Positions 63,244 to 64,000 of a stretch of DNA of 64,000 nucleotides are shown here, one piece after another. Under the pieces are notes generated by a model. The model made no database searches. It was given only the letters and a program-made list of their open reading frames with translations, and was not told where the DNA came from. The DNA is from Pseudoduganella umbonata (GTDB lineage: Bacteria > Pseudomonadota > Gammaproteobacteria > Burkholderiales > Burkholderiaceae_D), in assembly GCF_014192225.1 (NCBI RefSeq), contig NZ_JACHXS010000002.1, positions 744,001 to 808,000 on the forward strand. Reading direction: 5' to 3'. How positions within the stretch are numbered: position 1 is the first letter of the stretch; every line of letters starts with the position of its first letter. The position numbers were made by a program, and so were the translations under genes.

Positions 63244-64000
63244 TATTTTCGCGGCTCCGGCGCCTGGCCCTGCGGCTTAGTCTGCGGCTGAGTCTGCGGC
63301 TGATCTTGTGGCTCACCCTGCGGCTGGTTCTGGGACTGTTCCTGCGCGGCAGGACGCAGTTGCTGCGTTTCCGCCTGCTGCTTGGCCGCGGCGCCGTTGG
63401 CGGGAGTGCCGTTGGCGGGGGCAGCCGAGCCGGCAGGCTTCGCCTCGGCCTTCTCCTTCTCGTCACCCTTCAGCGGCGCGTTGAAATCCTTCATCATGTC
63501 GTTCGGCTTGCGCTCCATCTTGAACAGTTCCAGGCGCGAAGGCGTGGCCCTGCGCGGCCACGCATTGTTGCTGGTGTCGATGTCGGCGGTTTCCCAGTAC
63601 GGGTCCTGTGCCAGCGCCGTTACCGGCTCGTCCGTCACCAGCAGCTTGGTGACCTTCTTCGGCGAGAAGCGCCACACTTCGGCCGGTACCCGTTCGATGT
63701 ACTTCTTGCCCGACTTCAGCGTGACTTCCAGGATCAGCGGCATCACCAGGCCGCCCTTGTTGGTGAAGTCGACCAGGTAGATGTATTTGCCCTCCTTCAG
63801 CAGGTCCTTCTGCCATGGCTCCAGGCCTTCCAGCGCCTCGCGATACTTGTTGCGGTCGGCGTTGGTCACCGTGAACTGGTCGTGCTCGTTGTAGAAATCC
63901 TTCAGCTCCGGATGGCGGTCGATGCGGCGCTCCATGCCTTCGTTGCGCTGGTCCGTGATCGACACGGGTTCCTCGGCCTTGCGGGCGCGCGCCCACGCCT
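63243..64000 (-). CDS. M1-family metallopeptidase, C-terminal part (5' end outside window)
   Basis: The frame is open at the right edge; about 252 C-terminal residues are visible (beginning AWARARKAEEPVSI). The segment RNEGMERRIDRHPELKDFYN and YLVDFTNKGGLVMPLILEVT with VWRFSPKKVTKLLVTDEPV matches the C-terminal region of large exported M1 peptidases; the zinc site is not in the window. The last ~85 residues are Pro/Gln/Ala-rich low complexity (PQGEPQDQPQTQPQTKPQGQ). Translationally coupled to the DUF6702 gene. Confidence 0.8.
   Translation of the reverse strand, partial: AWARARKAEEPVSITDQRNEGMERRIDRHPELKDFYNEHDQFTVTNADRNKYREALEGLEPWQKDLLKEGKYIYLVDFTNKGGLVMPLILEVTLKSGKKYIERVPAEVWRFSPKKVTKLLVTDEPVTALAQDPYWETADIDTSNNAWPRRATPSRLELFKMERKPNDMMKDFNAPLKGDEKEKAEAKPAGSAAPANGTPANGAAAKQQAETQQLRPAAQEQSQNQPQGEPQDQPQTQPQTKPQGQAPEPRK

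Overview
The window is a high-GC chromosome segment from a betaproteobacterium, most likely an Oxalobacteraceae member of the Massilia/Duganella type. This is inferred from three things: the housekeeping order rng-maf-rlmH-rsfS-nadD-hemF-purD-YebC, two PEP-CTERM surface proteins, and the large complement of efflux pumps and c-di-GMP enzymes. No prophage, CRISPR array, rRNA operon or plasmid functions were seen. One tRNA gene (Thr, CGT) is present.

Layout. 1-3.7 kb: end of an O-antigen ligase, heptosyltransferase II and a diguanylate cyclase. 3.7-5.7 kb: an unrecognised helical-repeat protein and a PEP-CTERM protein. 5.7-12.9 kb: the minus-strand housekeeping block. 12.9-22.8 kb: an RTX/DUF4214 protein, a DMT transporter, methylglyoxal synthase, quinone oxidoreductase, a 40-residue membrane protein coupled to an S41-like protease, a DUF4136 lipoprotein, aminopeptidase N and fructose-1,6-bisphosphatase. 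22.8-26.2 kb: tRNA-Thr, a second PEP-CTERM gene behind a sigma-54-type promoter, a shrunken IS1595-type element and a membrane diguanylate cyclase.

26.4-37.8 kb is one continuous cobalamin unit. A cobalamin riboswitch precedes a cobalt ECF importer (cbiMNQO) and then the early-cobalt corrin ring pathway: cbiF, cbiX, cbiC, cbiD, cbiET, cbiL, cbiG, cobE, cbiH and a [2Fe-2S] ferredoxin-like protein. Nearly all genes overlap by 4 bp. The precorrin-6A reductase (cbiJ/cobK) and the a,c-diamide synthase (cbiA/cobB) are not in the unit and must be encoded elsewhere or replaced. Downstream lie a branched-chain amino-acid-type binding protein, a long Ala/Pro/Gln-rich protein, a phasin-like stress protein and a large catalase.

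44.9-59.2 kb holds two tripartite efflux systems: a plus-strand MFS-HlyD-NodT set and a minus-strand TetR-NodT-adaptor-RND set. Between them are a GNAT acetyltransferase, a chemoreceptor and a divergent HTH-GAF regulator. 59.7-64 kb carries a receiver-histidine kinase, a 2OG-Fe dioxygenase, a GyrI-like protein, a DUF6702 protein and the 3' end of an M1 metallopeptidase.

The most striking non-genic signal is a family of dispersed hairpin repeats at six intergenic sites. Each has a short GC palindrome flanked by A and T runs, usually followed by an AACATTTCC-like tail, and one copy is a 41-bp triplicate. The most interesting regulatory signal is the perfect palindrome plus GG-N10-GC promoter upstream of the second PEP-CTERM gene.
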